Assembly: GCF_003319095.1 (NCBI RefSeq)
Contig: NZ_QOHI01000005.1
Location: forward strand, 1-64,000
DNA: 64,000 bases
Source: Blastococcus sp. TBT05-19
Lineage (GTDB): Bacteria > Actinomycetota > Actinomycetes > Mycobacteriales > Geodermatophilaceae
Reading direction: 5' to 3'
Every line of letters begins with the position of its first letter. The first letter of the stretch is position 1. The notes beneath the pieces are model-generated. The model was not told the DNA's origin. It ran no database searches and was given only the letters and a program-made list of their open reading frames with translations. Shown in pieces: positions 1 to 7,043 of this stretch. Both the position numbers and the translations under genes were made by a program.

Positions 1-133
1 CCACGAGGAGTCGTCGGCGTGGGCGCCGTTCCCGGTCGCCGACCAGCGCTGGCTGGTCGAGGACACCGTGCAGGTCGCCGTGCAGGTGAACGGCAAGGTG
101 CGCTCGCAGGTCACGGTGCCGGCCGGCTGGTGA
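1..133 (+). CDS. leuS: Leucyl-tRNA synthetase C-terminal end (partial, apparently disrupted)
   Basis: Only the last 43 codons lie in the window, entering from the left edge. The peptide contains [17 protein letters not shown] and [15 protein letters not shown], the anticodon-binding C-terminal region of bacterial leucyl-tRNA synthetase, which charges tRNA-Leu in the cytoplasm. The frame ends abruptly with AGW and TGA at 131-133. The family's terminal peptide (GRLVNFVLG, then TAG at 148-150) is present immediately downstream but in another frame, and the roughly 30 residues that normally separate VTVPA from this terminus are missing. So the 3' end is internally shortened and frameshifted, either truly or through a sequence error. 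The family assignment is firm; whether the protein is intact is not. Confidence 0.8.
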   Translation, partial: HEESSAWAPFPVADQRWLVEDTVQVAVQVNGKVRSQVTVPAGW

Positions 134-218
134 ACTTCGTCCTCGGCTAGGGCCGAAATGGCCATTGTGGCCCTAGCGGGGCCGAAAACCGGTTGCCGGG
201 GGCGGTAGAACCAGAGGC

Positions 219-1232
219 GTGACCTCCTCGACCGCGACGCTCGCGGAGCTCGGCCCGGACGACGACCGCTTCGCCGACTGGTGCGAGGTGTGGGCGGCGT
301 CCGAGCGTGCCGACCGGCCCGGCGAGGTCCCGCGGCCGGCCGCCGAGCACGTCGCCCTCGGGCGGCAGCTGGTCGAGCCCGGCGGCTCGCGGGACGGCAC
401 CCACCGGGCGGCGCTCGTCGGGGACGACGTCGTCGGCGCGCTGCGGCTGATCCTGCCGGTGAAGGACAACCCGACGGTGGCCGTCGTCGACCTCGCCGTG
501 CACCCCGCGCACCGGCGCCGGGGTCTCGGCCGGGTGCTGCACGCCGAAGCCCTCCGCCTGGCCGCCGCGCACGGGCGCACGACGCTGATCACCGAGGTCG
601 ACGAGCCCCGAGCCGACGTGCCCGGGCGCCGGTTCGCCGAGCTCCTCGGGTGGACGCGCGACCTGGAGGAGACCCGCCGCGACCTGGTCCTCCCGGTGGA
701 CGAGGCCCGGCTCGCGGCCCTGGAGGCCGACGCCCGGGCGCACAGCGCCGGGTACGAGGTGGTGACCTGGCGCGACCGGACCCCGGAGGAGTTCCTCGAC
801 GACCGCGCGCTGCTCGAGCAGCGGATGAGCACCGACGCGCCGCACGGGGACCTGCCGGTGGAGGAGGAGCGCTGGGACGGTGCGCGCATCCGCGAGTACG
901 AGGCGGCGCACGTCGCGCGCGGGCGCACCGTGCTCTCCGCGGGCGCGGTGCGGGACGGCCGGATGGTCGCGTTCACCGACCTGCAGGTGCCGCTGGCCCG
1001 TCCGCAGCGGGCCGACCAGGGCGGCACGCTGGTCCTGCGGGAGCACCGGGGTCACCGGCTGGGTGCACTGGTGAAGGCCGCCGTCCTGCGCGAGCTGGCG
1101 GGCGCCTTCCCGGAGGTGCGGCGGATCAGCACCTACAACGCGGAGAGCAACACCCCGATGGTCGCGGTCAACGAGGCGCTCGGGTTCGTGCCGGCCGGCC
1201 GGCTGTCGTCCTGGTCGCTGCGGCTGGGGTAG
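219..1232 (+). CDS. GNAT family N-acetyltransferase, two tandem GNAT domains
   Basis: A 337-residue protein with two acetyltransferase folds. The first carries the acetyl-CoA loop [12 protein letters not shown] near residues 90-105. The second has a similar loop, LREHRGHRLGALVKAA, near 270-285, followed by YNAESNTPMVAVNEALGF, the typical end of the fold. Tandem GNAT proteins acetylate small amines or antibiotics, and the substrate here cannot be read from sequence. The start is the GTG at 219. A TAGAAC hexamer lies 7 nt before it, a weak match to the promoter pattern seen elsewhere in the window. It is convergent with the PPOX gene, whose stop begins 3 nt after this one. Family sure, substrate unknown. 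Confidence 0.85.
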   Translation: MTSSTATLAELGPDDDRFADWCEVWAASERADRPGEVPRPAAEHVALGRQLVEPGGSRDGTHRAALVGDDVVGALRLILPVKDNPTVAVVDLAVHPAHRRRGLGRVLHAEALRLAAAHGRTTLITEVDEPRADVPGRRFAELLGWTRDLEETRRDLVLPVDEARLAALEADARAHSAGYEVVTWRDRTPEEFLDDRALLEQRMSTDAPHGDLPVEEERWDGARIREYEAAHVARGRTVLSAGAVRDGRMVAFTDLQVPLARPQRADQGGTLVLREHRGHRLGALVKAAVLRELAGAFPEVRRISTYNAESNTPMVAVNEALGFVPAGRLSSWSLRLG

Positions 1233-1235
1233 CGC

Positions 1236-1619
1236 TCAGGCTGGGTGGATGCGGATCAGCTCGTGCCGCTCGCCGCCCTGGCGGGTGACCCGGTGCCAGA
1301 ACCGGGAGAAGTGGTGGCCGAGCCGGAACTTCCACCCGTACGCCCGGCGCAGGGCCGCCAGCGCCTGCGGCCACTCCGCGCGGTCCACGAACCCGGCCAC
1401 GGCGTCGACCGCGGGGCCTTCCACCTTCCCGCGGACGTCGCACGGCGCGACCGTCACCCGCGAGGTGTGCCGGAGCCGCTTCACCTTCCCGCTGTCGGCG
1501 CGGGTCCAGACGACCAGGTCGTCGCCGTCGGGGGCTGCCCACACCGGGGTGGCTACCGGCGCACCGGTGCGCCGGAAGGTGGTGAGGCTGACGTACTCGC
1601 TGCGGGGGAGCGGTGCCAC
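1236..1619 (-). CDS. PPOX-class F420-dependent oxidoreductase
   Basis: A 127-residue split-barrel flavin/F420-binding protein. It opens with LPRSEYVSLTTFRRTGAPVATPVW, the usual first strand pair of the PPOX/Rv1155-like F420 family, followed by DDLVVWTRADSGKVKRLRHT with the conserved GKxKRLR segment. Such proteins reduce small molecules with deazaflavin F420H2 in the cytoplasm. The GTG at 1619 is chosen because it follows the lipB stop by two bases, so the two genes are probably co-transcribed and coupled. Reading further upstream would run into lipB. Substrate unknown. Cofactor preference (F420 rather than FMN) is inferred from the family. Confidence 0.82.
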   Translation of the reverse strand: MAPLPRSEYVSLTTFRRTGAPVATPVWAAPDGDDLVVWTRADSGKVKRLRHTSRVTVAPCDVRGKVEGPAVDAVAGFVDRAEWPQALAALRRAYGWKFRLGHHFSRFWHRVTRQGGERHELIRIHPA

Positions 1620-1621
1620 GG

Positions 1622-2278
1622 TCAGCGGGCGGTCGCGGGCTCGGCGGTGAGGACGGCGCGCATCGCGGCCTCCACCGGATCGATGGCCTCGGACACGGGG
1701 ACGTCGCGGCCGAGCTCGGCCGACAGCGAGGTCACCCCCGCGTCGGGGATGCCGCACGGGATCATGTTGGCGAAGAAGCCCAGGTCGGGGTCGCAGTTCA
1801 GCGCGAAGCCGTGCATCGTGACGCCGCGGGCGACCCGGATGCCGATGGCGGCCACCTTGCGCTCGGGTCGGTTCCCGGAGCCGGGCTCGTCCGCGGGCAG
1901 CCAGACGCCGCTGCGGCCCTCGACCCGGCCGGCGGCCACGCCGAGTCCCGCGCACACCTCGATGAGCGCGCCCTCGAGGCGGCGGACGTAGGCGACGACG
2001 TCGACCGGGTCCGGCAGCGCCACGATCGGGTAGCCGACGAGCTGCCCCGGGCCGTGCCAAGTGATCTTCCCGCCGCGGTCGACGTCGACGACCGGGGTGC
2101 CGTCGAAGGGTCGCTCGTGCGGCTCGGTGCGCTTGCCCGCGGTGTAGACCGGCGGGTGCTCCAGCAGGAGGAGGGTGCCGGGGGCCTCGCCCGCCACGAC
2201 CCGGGCGTGCAGCTCCCGCTGCCGCGCCCAGGCCTCCTCGTAGTCGACCAGGCCGAGCCGGTGCACCTCGAGCGTCAC
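1622..2278 (-). CDS. lipB: Lipoyl(octanoyl) transferase
   Basis: LipB moves octanoate from acyl carrier protein to the lipoyl domains of 2-oxo acid dehydrogenases and GcvH, the first step of lipoate synthesis. The 218-residue protein shows [17 protein letters not shown] (68-84), the catalytic lysine K141 in KVAAIG, H156 in MHGFALN, and the nucleophile C175 in MIPCGI. Length is normal. The start is a GTG with TAGGCT 7 nt upstream and no Shine-Dalgarno. A PPOX gene follows, not lipA, which is the usual downstream partner in mycobacteria. Its likely clients, the two lipoyl domains of the E2 at 7044-8906, lie 5 kb away. Confidence 0.95.
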   Translation of the reverse strand: MTLEVHRLGLVDYEEAWARQRELHARVVAGEAPGTLLLLEHPPVYTAGKRTEPHERPFDGTPVVDVDRGGKITWHGPGQLVGYPIVALPDPVDVVAYVRRLEGALIEVCAGLGVAAGRVEGRSGVWLPADEPGSGNRPERKVAAIGIRVARGVTMHGFALNCDPDLGFFANMIPCGIPDAGVTSLSAELGRDVPVSEAIDPVEAAMRAVLTAEPATAR

Positions 2279-2285
2279 GTCCGCA

Positions 2286-2291
2286 AGCCTA
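2286..2291 (-). promoter_or_regulatory. Putative leaderless -10 of lipB (TAGGCT)
   Basis: TAGGCT ends 7 nt before the lipB GTG on the minus strand, so transcription would begin at or next to the start codon. No -35 is evident. Confidence 0.45.
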
Positions 2292-2358
2292 ATTGAAGGA
2301 CCCCCTGCCCCCCATCGCTCGCAGGCTCGCGACGGGCCCCTGCAGGGGGCCGTTCCAG
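2291..2358. repeat. Intergenic palindromic repeat, copy A
   Basis: The gap between lipB and the S51 peptidase holds a left arm GAAGGACCCCCTGCCCCCCA and a right arm that reads similarly on the other strand (GGAACGGCCCCCTGCAGG), about 70 nt overall. The left arm recurs with a few changes at 17081-17112. It looks like a small dispersed palindromic element; it could also act as a terminator for the peptidase operon, which it follows only indirectly. Confidence 0.55.
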
Positions 2359-2362
2359 ACCC

Positions 2363-3097
2363 TCACCGCAGACGCCGCGGCTCGACGCGGGTCTCGATCG
2401 CGGTGCCGTCCGGGCCGCGCTCGACCCGGTAGGCGGCCGCTCCCGGGCGGTCCGCGACCGCCTCCACCAGCTCGGTGCCGCGGTAGACCAGACCCGCGCC
2501 GTCGTCGGTCGCGTGACCGGCGGGCAGCGTGCCGTCGGCGACCAGCCGGTGGTACAGCGGCCGGCGCTGCTCCTCGGAGTCGTGGTGGACGCCGTTGGAG
2601 GTCGGGATCAGCCCCAGCCCGTTCGTCACCGGGCGCAGGTCCGGCCCGAAGGAGTCGGTCGTGCCCCCGACGTGCCAGCACAGCGACCCGGCCGAGACGC
2701 CCGCCAGCACGACGCCGGCCTCCCACACCTCGCGGAACACCTCGTCCAGCCCGTGCACCCGCCACACCGCGAGCAGGTTGGCCACGCTGCCGCCGCCGAC
2801 CCAGACGACGTCCTGGGCGAGCAGGTGGGCGCGCAGGTCACCGACCGCGGGCATGGGGAAGAGGCTCAGGTGGCTCACCCGGACGTCGCTGCCGGCGAAC
2901 GCGCCGTAGACGCCGGCGACGCGCGCCGGGTCGTCGCCGGTGGCCGTGCCGAGGTAGCAGAGCCGCGGCCGGTCCGGGGCCCCGGCGAGCTCGAACGCCA
3001 GGTCGAACACCGGTCCGGGCGACCAGTCCGCAGGGCCCCGGCCGCGGGAGGCGAAGCCCATGCTGGTGGCCAGGATCGTGGGTGCGGTCGCGGGCAT
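2363..3097 (-). CDS. Peptidase E-like (S51 family) protein
   Basis: A 244-residue cytoplasmic serine hydrolase of the S51/peptidase E group (dipeptidase E, cyanophycinase). It has VWVGGGSVANLLA (98-110), which matches the family's GGGNT-type loop, then the nucleophile elbow GVSAGSLCW with S135, and a candidate histidine in NGVHHDSEE (about 171). Peptidase E cleaves N-terminal Asp dipeptides, but this clade's substrate is uncertain. The ATG at 3097-3095 shares one base with the TGA of the upstream FAD oxidoreductase (TGATG), so the two are translationally coupled. Start choice rests on that overlap. Confidence 0.82.
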   Translation of the reverse strand: MPATAPTILATSMGFASRGRGPADWSPGPVFDLAFELAGAPDRPRLCYLGTATGDDPARVAGVYGAFAGSDVRVSHLSLFPMPAVGDLRAHLLAQDVVWVGGGSVANLLAVWRVHGLDEVFREVWEAGVVLAGVSAGSLCWHVGGTTDSFGPDLRPVTNGLGLIPTSNGVHHDSEEQRRPLYHRLVADGTLPAGHATDDGAGLVYRGTELVEAVADRPGAAAYRVERGPDGTAIETRVEPRRLR

Positions 3098-4347
3098 CAG
3101 CCGCTCCTCCGGTCGTCGGTCGGTGCGCCGAGGGCGGCGAGGACCGCCCGTGCCGCCCGGGCGCCGCTGGCCATCGCGCCCTGGATGGACGGGGTGTCGC
3201 GGTGGTCCCCGCAGACGTAGAGGCCGTCGCCCAGGTCGACCGGACGACGGAGCCGCAGCGGGGGGACCGCGGCCGGCTGCGCCTCGGCGACGGAGACCGT
3301 GGTCAGGTGCTCCAGGTCCGACGGCGAGACGCCGTGGGCGGCGGCGATCTCCGCCCGCACCTCGGCCTCCCGCGTCGGGACCAGGGTCGAGCTGGAGACG
3401 AGTGCCCGCCCGTCGGGGCTGTACCGGGGCTGGGCGTCGGAGACGACGGCGGTGTTGACCACCCGGCCGCCGGGCTGCCCGAGCACCAGCAGCGGGGAGG
3501 GCCACGGTGACTGCGGGAGCACGTGCAGGTGCGTGGTCACCCGGCGCGGCGCGGCGGCGTCGACGGACGGGAGCAGCCGGGCCGCCGTCGACGGGTCGGT
3601 GGCGACGACGACCGCGCGGGCGGTCCAGGTGCCCTCGTCGGTGGTCACCGCTCCCGGGCCCACCGAGCGGACCGGGGTACCCAGCCGCACGCGGCCGGCG
3701 GGGAGGCGCCCGGCCAGCTGCTCCCCGATGGCCTGCATGCCCGCGGCGGGCAGCCCGGTGGAGCCCCGGACGAAGCTGCGCCACAGCAGGTCCACGTACC
3801 GGCTGGACGTCGCCAGCTCGTCCTCCAGCAGGACCCCGGCCAGGAAGGGCCGGAGGAAGCGCTGCAGCGCCGCGTCGCCGATCCCCGCCGAGCGGAGGGC
3901 GGCCTCGGCGGTGGTCTCCGGTGCCCGGAGCAGGCGGGCGACCGGCGCGTAGCCGGCCCGGAGGGCGAAGCCGGCCAACGCCGCCTTCTCGCGCAGCGAT
4001 CCCAGCGGGGTCGTCGCGGTGCCGACCACCCCGGTGGGCCTGCGGCGCGGATCGACGACGCGGTGCACGCGACCGTCCTCCCGGACCACCGCACCGCGTT
4101 CGAAGAAGCCGAGCTGCAGCGCGGGGAGGTCGAGGTCGGCCGCACGCGGGTAGCCGGTGTTGAAGACCTGGAACCCGCGGTCCACGACGAAGCCGTCGAC
4201 GCGCTCGCTGGCCACCCGGCCACCGACGTGCCCCGAGGCCTCGAGCACGGAGACGTCGATCCCGGCGTCGGCCAGCCGCGTCGCCGCGGACAACCCGGCG
4301 AGGCCCGCCCCGACGACGACGACCTCGGCGCGCTGGGGCATCGACAC
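3097..4347 (-). CDS. NAD(P)/FAD-dependent oxidoreductase (amine oxidase-like)
   Basis: A 416-residue flavoprotein. The N-terminal Rossmann motif VVVGAGLAGLSAATRLADAG (10-29) is followed by the FAD ribose-binding glutamate in VLEASGHVGGR. The C-terminal FAD motif is GLYVCGDHRDTPSIQGAMASG, where GD and the helix after it contact the isoalloxazine side. It resembles the amine oxidase/phytoene desaturase-like superfamily; the substrate is not evident. The GTG at 4347 is preferred over the ATG two codons later because TACGGT lies exactly 6 nt upstream, as for a leaderless gene. Divergent from the protein kinase at 4440 and coupled to the downstream S51 peptidase. Confidence 0.83.
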   Translation of the reverse strand: MSMPQRAEVVVVGAGLAGLSAATRLADAGIDVSVLEASGHVGGRVASERVDGFVVDRGFQVFNTGYPRAADLDLPALQLGFFERGAVVREDGRVHRVVDPRRRPTGVVGTATTPLGSLREKAALAGFALRAGYAPVARLLRAPETTAEAALRSAGIGDAALQRFLRPFLAGVLLEDELATSSRYVDLLWRSFVRGSTGLPAAGMQAIGEQLAGRLPAGRVRLGTPVRSVGPGAVTTDEGTWTARAVVVATDPSTAARLLPSVDAAAPRRVTTHLHVLPQSPWPSPLLVLGQPGGRVVNTAVVSDAQPRYSPDGRALVSSSTLVPTREAEVRAEIAAAHGVSPSDLEHLTTVSVAEAQPAAVPPLRLRRPVDLGDGLYVCGDHRDTPSIQGAMASGARAARAVLAALGAPTDDRRSG

Positions 4348-4353
4348 GGCCCG

Positions 4354-4359
4354 ACCGTA
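4354..4359 (-). promoter_or_regulatory. Putative leaderless -10 (TACGGT) of the FAD oxidoreductase
   Basis: On the minus strand TACGGT is separated by 6 nt from the GTG at 4347; this supports that start over the ATG two codons downstream. Confidence 0.5.
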
Positions 4360-4426
4360 ACCGGGGCCGGCGAGGCGGGCCGCCCGGGCCTGTGGACAAC
4401 CGGAACGCCGGTCGGCCGGTTCGTCC

Positions 4427-4432
4427 TACGGT
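4427..4432 (+). promoter_or_regulatory. Putative leaderless -10 (TACGGT) of the protein kinase
   Basis: TACGGT lies 7 nt before the ATG at 4440. It is back to back with the promoter of the FAD oxidoreductase, about 70 bp away. Confidence 0.45.
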
Positions 4433-4439
4433 GCCCTGC

Positions 4440-6053
4440 ATGTCCGCTCCCGCGCCCGTGCCGCCCCCGGTTCCCGGCTACACGTTGCAGGCCCTGCTCG
4501 GTGCCGGCGGGTCCGGCGAGGTCTGGCGCGCGGTCCCGTCGGGCGGCGGTGGACCGGTGGCGGTGAAGGTGCTCGTGGCGGGCGACCCGGACCGGCAGGT
4601 GCGGGAGGCCGCGCTGCTGGGCGAGCTGGACCACCCGCACCTGGTGCGCCTGCACGAGGTGGTGCACCAGCCGCGGCGCGGAGGGGGGCCGCGGGTCGCC
4701 CTGGTGCTCGACCTGCTCGCCGGCGGCAGCCTGGCGGCGCTGCTGGCCCGGCGCGGGCGGCTCGCGCCCGGCGAGGTGGTCACCGCGCTGGCGCCGGTGG
4801 CCTCCGCCCTCGCGCACGCGCACGCGCACGGCGTCGTCCACGGTGACCTCGCCCCCGGGAACATCCTCTTCACCGCCGAGGGGCGGCCGGTGCTCACCGA
4901 CCTCGGCGTCGCCCGGGTGCTGGGGGAGACGGCCGCCGCGGAGGTCACGCCCGCCTACGTCGACCCCGTCGTCGCCCGCGGGGGCGTGCCGGGCCCGCCG
5001 TCGGACGTGTTCGGGGTGGCCGCGGCCGCCTTCCACGCGCTCACCGGCATCTCCCCGTGGAACGCGGCCACCCCGGAGGACACCCTGGCGGTCGCCGCCG
5101 AGGGGTACCTGCCCGACCTGGCGGAACTGGCCCCGAACGTGCCGGCCCCGCTCCTCGCGGTCGTCCGGCGCGGGCTCGCAGCGGAGCCGCACGAGCGGGG
5201 GAGCGCCGCGGAGTTCGCCCTCGACCTCCGGCACGCCTGCCGCGCGGAGCCGGTGGTCCTGGGTGCAGGGGCGCCGGTCGGCTCCACCGGCCGGCCGGAC
5301 GCGCGCACGGCGCTGACCCACGTGGTGCCGGGGCGCCGGCCGCGCCCTGTGCCCGTGGTCGCCGACCAGGGCCCTCGTCGCCGGCAGCTCCTCCCGCCCC
5401 GGGCGGTGCGCGGCGTGCTGGTGGGTGCGGCCGTCCTGATCGCGCTGTCCCTCACCGCGTGGGCCGGCACCCGCTGGGGTTCCGGCGACGCGCCGGCGGC
5501 CGCGGAGCCCTCCGAGGCGGCCGCCGCGGCGCCGGCGTCCAAGCCGTCGCCAGCGCCGGCCCCGCCCGCCAAGACCCCGCCCGCCGAGACCCCGCCCGTC
5601 GGGACCCCGCCTGCCGAGATCCCGGCGGCGGGGCTCCCGGAGACCTCCACACCGGCGACCCCGGAGGAGTGGCAGGCTGTGGTCGCGGAGCTGTACTCGC
5701 GGCGGGGAGCGGCGTTCGGCGCCGCCGGGCCGGAGACGCTGCGCGACGTGCACGCGCCCGGCAGCGCGCTCCTGGCCCCCGACGAGGAGCACGCCCGCAC
5801 GCTCGCCGCTGCCGGAGAGGCGCTCAGCGGCTTCTCGCCGGTGGTGCGCGACGTGACCGTGCTGAGCGCCTCGGGTGAGCGCGCCGAGCTGCGGCTCACC
5901 GACCGGTGGCTGGACTACCTGGTCGTCCCGGCCGGCCGGCCGGAGGGCCCGGTGCTGCGCACGGTGCCCGGCCGGTCCGACGCGGTCGTGCAGCTCGTGC
6001 TGGTGCGCACGGCGGAGGGCTGGCGGATCGACTCCGCCGTCCGGAACGGCTGA
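4440..6053 (+). CDS. Membrane Ser/Thr protein kinase with extracytoplasmic NTF2/SnoaL-like domain
   Basis: 537 residues. Residues 13-270 form a protein kinase domain with the glycine loop GAGGSGEVW, lysine K43 in VAVKVL, HGDLAPGNILF (D136, N141) in place of the usual HRDLKPxN, and DLG (154-156) in place of DFG. The catalytic residues remain, but the HRD arginine and the catalytic-loop lysine are replaced. A basic linker precedes one membrane helix (about 324-343). A Pro/Ala/Thr spacer with TPPAE-type repeats follows (about 345-400). The last 130 residues look like an NTF2/SnoaL-type cone fold, probably an external sensing domain. ATG 4440 is chosen by the promoter spacing. Activity is likely but unproven. 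Confidence 0.85.
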   Translation: MSAPAPVPPPVPGYTLQALLGAGGSGEVWRAVPSGGGGPVAVKVLVAGDPDRQVREAALLGELDHPHLVRLHEVVHQPRRGGGPRVALVLDLLAGGSLAALLARRGRLAPGEVVTALAPVASALAHAHAHGVVHGDLAPGNILFTAEGRPVLTDLGVARVLGETAAAEVTPAYVDPVVARGGVPGPPSDVFGVAAAAFHALTGISPWNAATPEDTLAVAAEGYLPDLAELAPNVPAPLLAVVRRGLAAEPHERGSAAEFALDLRHACRAEPVVLGAGAPVGSTGRPDARTALTHVVPGRRPRPVPVVADQGPRRRQLLPPRAVRGVLVGAAVLIALSLTAWAGTRWGSGDAPAAAEPSEAAAAAPASKPSPAPAPPAKTPPAETPPVGTPPAEIPAAGLPETSTPATPEEWQAVVAELYSRRGAAFGAAGPETLRDVHAPGSALLAPDEEHARTLAAAGEALSGFSPVVRDVTVLSASGERAELRLTDRWLDYLVVPAGRPEGPVLRTVPGRSDAVVQLVLVRTAEGWRIDSAVRNG

Positions 6054-6056
6054 GCG

Positions 6057-6962
6057 TCAGCCGCGGGCGACCGCGGCGCGCAGGGCCGCCTCGACGTCGG
6101 GATGGGTGAACCGGAAGCCCGCCTCGGTCAGCGCGGCCGGAACGGCACGCTGCCCGGCCAGCACGCCGACGCGGGTGAACTCCCCGAGCGCCAGCGACAG
6201 CGCGGGCGGCGGGACGACCAGCACGGCGGGCCGGTGCAGGACCCGGCCCAGCGCCGCGGTGAACTCGGCGTTGGTCACCGGTACCGGCCCGGAGAGGTTG
6301 ACCGGCCCCTCGAGGGGCGAGGTCAGCAGGAACCGGATCGCGTCGACCTCGTCGCGCAGGCTGATCCAGGGCATGTACTGCCGCCCCGAGCCCAGCCGGC
6401 CGCCCAGCCCCAGCCGGAAGATCGGCAGGAGCTGCTTGAGCAGGCCACCGGGCCCGAGCACCAACCCGGTGCGGAGGCGGACCACCCGGACGCCGGCCTG
6501 CGCGGCGGGCTCGGTGGCGCCCTCCCACTCGGTGCACACGTGGGCCAGGAAGTCGTCGCCGGCGGGCGCCGTCTCGTCGACGACCCGGTCGCCGGTGTCA
6601 CCGTAGAAGCCGACGGCCGAGCCGTTCAGCAGCACCCGTGGCCGGTCCGGATCGGCGGCGGCCGCGTCCGCGAGGGCCTGGCTGAGCGTCGCCGTCGTCT
6701 CCACGCGGCTGTCGAGCACGGCCCGCTTGTGCTTCTCGGTCCAGCGTCGGTCCCCGACGCCGACGCCGCCGAGGTTCACGACCGCGTCGACGTCGTGGAG
6801 CAGCGTGGCGTCGATCCGGCGGTGCCGGGGATCCCAGCGGTGCTCCTCCGCGGTGCGCGGCGTGCGGCGGACGAGCTGGAGGACCTCGTGGCCGTCCTCG
6901 CGCAGGGCCGGGAGCAGCGCGCTGCCCACGAAGCCGGACGCACCGGACACGGCGATCTTCAT
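6057..6962 (-). CDS. TIGR01777 family epimerase (YfcH-like, extended SDR)
   Basis: A 301-residue NAD(P)-binding protein of the atypical extended SDR group. The nucleotide motif is SGASGFVGSALLPAL at the start, followed by HRWDP, VVNLGGVGVGDRRW and NGSAVGFYGDTGD, all typical of the TIGR01777/YfcH family; the C-terminal DUF1731-like region follows from about 245. Reaction unknown, presumed nucleotide-sugar epimerase. Start ATG 6962 has GGGAG a few bases upstream. It ends 3 nt from the convergent kinase. In M. tuberculosis, as I recall, a homologue lies next to the E2 gene, as here. Confidence 0.88.
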   Translation of the reverse strand: MKIAVSGASGFVGSALLPALREDGHEVLQLVRRTPRTAEEHRWDPRHRRIDATLLHDVDAVVNLGGVGVGDRRWTEKHKRAVLDSRVETTATLSQALADAAAADPDRPRVLLNGSAVGFYGDTGDRVVDETAPAGDDFLAHVCTEWEGATEPAAQAGVRVVRLRTGLVLGPGGLLKQLLPIFRLGLGGRLGSGRQYMPWISLRDEVDAIRFLLTSPLEGPVNLSGPVPVTNAEFTAALGRVLHRPAVLVVPPPALSLALGEFTRVGVLAGQRAVPAALTEAGFRFTHPDVEAALRAAVARG

Positions 6963-7000
6963 GCGGCACTCCCGGGAGCGGTGTGGCGGGGCCGGAACGG

Positions 7001-7034
7001 GCTCGGGGCCCCGGTGGTCACCGGGGCCCCGAGC
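7001..7034 (-). terminator. Rho-independent-type hairpin after the E2 gene
   Basis: Arms of 16 nt (7001-7016 and 7019-7034) are perfectly complementary around a 2-nt loop. It follows the E2 stop; no clear U tract, as is usual in high-GC actinomycetes. Confidence 0.7.
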
Positions 7035-7043
7035 GGGCGTGCA

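Noticed and set aside
5896..6609. Long open frames opposite and beside the kinase and epimerase
   Set aside because: Very high GC opens most frames; these show Arg/Pro/Gly-rich nonsense and overlap clear genes.
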